Assembly: GCF_024919275.1 (NCBI RefSeq)
Contig: NZ_JANWGH010000001.1
Coordinates: 496,001 to 560,000 of the forward strand
DNA: 64,000 bases
From: Algoriphagus limi
Lineage (GTDB): Bacteria; Bacteroidota; Bacteroidia; Cytophagales; Cyclobacteriaceae
Direction: 5' to 3'
The translations under genes were made by a program, and so were the position numbers. The notes beneath the pieces are model-generated. The model had not been told where the DNA came from, did no database searches, and saw only the letters and a list, made by a program, of their open reading frames with translations. Below, one piece after another: positions 61,996 through 64,000 of this stretch. The number at the start of each line of letters is the position of its first letter. Position 1 is the first letter of the stretch.

Positions 61996-64000
61996 TTAAA
62001 ATTTCCGCAATTGGAGTTGATAAAGAGTCTCTTCGTCAATCCATTCACTCATTTTTCCCAATGCATCGCTTGCATAATTGCTTAATCCAATTTGACGAGC
62101 TACTTGAACTTTTTTAATCCAAAGCAATGGGTCTCGGTTAAATTCAGTGGCTGCATTTAGAATTTCATATTGAACCAAAGGATCGCTTTGAATTAGCTGT
62201 GCAGACCAAATTAAAGGAGAATAATAAGGATTTCCAGTAAGCTCATCACCCAAATCCAACCAATTCAAAAAGGCCTGAACTGATTCTTGATTTTGAAAAT
62301 CAGGATTCTGTGAAAACTCCCTCAAATGTTCATTTTCACCGAATATCTTCTGAACCATTTCAGCCAATTCCTGAATCTGCTTTGGATTTAATCCATGAGA
62401 TTTTGCTTTTAAAAGTTTTGCTGCAAGGTCAGCTTTAAGCATTTCATTTGTCAAGCCTTCCCATTCTTCAAAAAGCTTCTCAGGAAGGGATTCATAAAGT
62501 TTTTCAATGATTTGAAGATAAATCCCTTCCTCCGAATCCAGGTTTTGAATCCAGGCTGGAAAGTCCAAACTGTATTCCAAACGGATTTCTTCTGCTTCTT
62601 GCTCAAATCCACCCAGAACCAATAATTCCCAATGGTAATTAGAAAATGCTTGAAAACCTTTTTCCCTTGCAGCCAAAAGTTCTGTTCCTGCTTTTTTGAA
62701 ATCCAATTGCTGGGCAAGAATGGTGGAAGATAGGTGAAGGAAATAGCCCGCATCTCCTGGATTTCGAAAGGCTAGACCATTTAGGTTTTTTATCACGTCT
62801 CCAACTCTACCAGCAGACAAGCTTCGAATTACAGCCGTTTCCTGAAGAGACATGATGTAAGGATTCATCTCTTCCTGTTGCCAAAGTGAATCCAAAAGTG
62901 CTAAATCTTCATCGGGACTAGGTTGGTCTAGAACCGAAAAAAGGTTTCGAAGAGCAGCTTGAGTCAAAAGAGGTGTATCACTTTCTTGAATGGCCTTTTC
63001 AGTAGATTCAATCAGTTTTTCTAATGGAAAATTTCCCAAAGCATGCTGATGGGCCAATTCATTGATAAAGCCAGGTAGGTCTTTTGGCTGCTCTGTTTCC
63101 ATATCTAATTGCCCTGATTTCAATTGCGTAGCCAAGAGATTATTCTTACTTACTAATTGATTCGAAGGAGCTTCCTCCAAAAGTTTTTTGGCATCCTCAG
63201 GCCGATTGGATTTGGTATAAAATAAAGCTAGGTTGTTTCGGATTGCCTCACTTTTTGGGAAAAAAGAAAGTCCTTGCTCCAAGGTAGTTATGGCTTGAAA
63301 CATTTTTTGCTCTTGGTGATATCGATCTGCTAAAAGGACAATGTTGTCTTCCTGTGGAGCTTCCGAAAAACTTTGTTCCAAATGGCTTTTTGCTAGAGAG
63401 GGCTGCTTCATCTCAAGTAGCAAATGAGCTAATGCATTTTTCGCTTTTGGGTTGTTTCGATATCGAAACCAAGCATTCTCGTATAAAATACTTGCTTCTA
63501 ATTTTTGATCAGTTTCGTAGTAATAATCACCGAGAACTTGGTTGCTCAAGGCATTTACCTGAACACCAATAATCCCATCCGCATAGGTGGTCAGGACAAG
63601 CATGGCGATCAATCCTCCCAAACGCAAATGATAATAAGGAAGGGAATAGGGTTTGAAAAGCACTCGTTCTACATCTTTCCCACTATCCATTAGAGTGAAG
63701 AAATTGGAAAAGACATAGACCATGAAAAAAGCTGAGAACCCGATTTGGGAATAGGTAAATAGATGTTTAAGAAGTTCTTCAGCTGGTTGATTTCCTACCA
63801 ACTTCAGCTTCCAAATCACCCAAAGTGTAATCCCAAAACCTAATAAATGAAGTGACTCTAATGAAAAAAGGTTGAAACTTGGGTCTAGGTCATTTTTTGA
63901 TTTTACTCTTAGAACTAACCAACCCATCAATCCAACTGGAATTACCAAAATCAAAGGATGGAAAGTAGGAATCCAAGAAATAGGTAAGCCTGTCAGATCC
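61996..64000 (-). CDS. Large TPR membrane protein, 5'-truncated by the window edge
   Basis: The frame stays open to base 64000, so the N-terminus lies outside the window; a TTG at 63954 is internal. At least three or four hydrophobic helices are visible at the visible N-terminal part (PTFHPLILVIPVGLMGWLVL, LLGFGITLWVIWKLKL, FSAFFMVYVFSNFFTL, LGGLIAMLVLTTYADG). A long TPR array follows: YYETDQKLEASILYENAWFR, NALAHLLLEMKQPSLAKSHL and further repeats. A membrane-anchored protein-interaction scaffold is likely. Family not recognised; the next gene downstream is the MacB-type ATPase. Confidence 0.72.
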   Translation of the reverse strand, partial: DLTGLPISWIPTFHPLILVIPVGLMGWLVLRVKSKNDLDPSFNLFSLESLHLLGFGITLWVIWKLKLVGNQPAEELLKHLFTYSQIGFSAFFMVYVFSNFFTLMDSGKDVERVLFKPYSLPYYHLRLGGLIAMLVLTTYADGIIGVQVNALSNQVLGDYYYETDQKLEASILYENAWFRYRNNPKAKNALAHLLLEMKQPSLAKSHLEQSFSEAPQEDNIVLLADRYHQEQKMFQAITTLEQGLSFFPKSEAIRNNLALFYTKSNRPEDAKKLLEEAPSNQLVSKNNLLATQLKSGQLDMETEQPKDLPGFINELAHQHALGNFPLEKLIESTEKAIQESDTPLLTQAALRNLFSVLDQPSPDEDLALLDSLWQQEEMNPYIMSLQETAVIRSLSAGRVGDVIKNLNGLAFRNPGDAGYFLHLSSTILAQQLDFKKAGTELLAAREKGFQAFSNYHWELLVLGGFEQEAEEIRLEYSLDFPAWIQNLDSEEGIYLQIIEKLYESLPEKLFEEWEGLTNEMLKADLAAKLLKAKSHGLNPKQIQELAEMVQKIFGENEHLREFSQNPDFQNQESVQAFLNWLDLGDELTGNPYYSPLIWSAQLIQSDPLVQYEILNAATEFNRDPLLWIKKVQVARQIGLSNYASDALGKMSEWIDEETLYQLQLRKF

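Overview
This window is a mostly core chromosomal stretch from a member of the Bacteroidota, probably order Cytophagales and close to the Cyclobacteriaceae/Algoriphagus type. The organism call is inference. It rests on the low-GC, SD-poor gene starts, the TAnnTTTG-type -7 boxes, Bacteroidota-typical families (DAHP synthase fused to a C-terminal chorismate mutase, DUF3078, DUF3347, PycTM, GxxExxY, a long CusA) and the short GyrB. No phage, integrase, transposase or CRISPR array was seen.

Layout. 1-815: 3' part of a sulfotransferase gene cut by the window edge. 1370-10733 (minus): copper/silver-type efflux cluster (HYC_CC_PP protein, CusA, TolC-family CusC, CusB with a metal-binding N-terminus and DUF3347 C-terminus, free DUF3347 lipoprotein, exported CHY zinc finger, PepSY membrane protein). 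10818-11672: three related inverted-repeat-bounded elements, the last carrying a GxxExxY nuclease-like gene. 11913-13189: HMA metal-binding protein and a secreted kelch protein. 13306-21174 (minus): the aromatic amino acid cluster (two DAHP synthase-chorismate mutases, aroB, aroA, pheA, aminotransferase, tyrA). A previously unlisted Phe/Tyr-rich leader peptide and attenuator lie in front of the second DAHP gene.

21333-35748: proline dehydrogenase, LysRS, dienelactone hydrolase-like protein, an orphan Pycsar-type membrane effector, MsrB, penicillin acylase-like enzyme, class III aminotransferase, rRNA methyltransferase-like protein, a GlsA/GlsB-like acyltransferase pair, a CoA-binding protein and GyrB. 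35845-42061: polyphosphate kinase, DUF202, DUF3078, a possible small RNA, tRNA-Arg(TCG) directly behind sucC, an orphan LolD-type ATPase and Bcp. 42174-48938: EamA transporter, then a putative envelope module of lipoprotein + TPR-CHAT protease (plus strand) facing ECF sigma + anti-sigma + acidic lipoprotein (minus strand). 49098-51724: NAD salvage pair pncB-pncA with a thioesterase. 52099-64000: secreted protein, ADP-ribosylglycohydrolase lipoprotein with a kinase, acyl-CoA dehydrogenase and acyl-CoA ligase (beta-oxidation), arginine deiminase-like enzyme, ilvE, cobalamin adenosyltransferase, MacB-type ATPase, and a TPR membrane protein that runs off the right edge.

The strongest new signals are: (1) the aromatic leader-peptide attenuator at 19701-19845, where leader, antiterminator and terminator sequences can all be aligned by eye; (2) the GxxExxY cassette with 27-bp imperfect terminal inverted repeats and two gene-less relatives next to it; (3) the CHAT/sigma module; (4) the orphan Pycsar effector; (5) a consensus promoter and terminator bracketing about 70 nt at 39255-39358.
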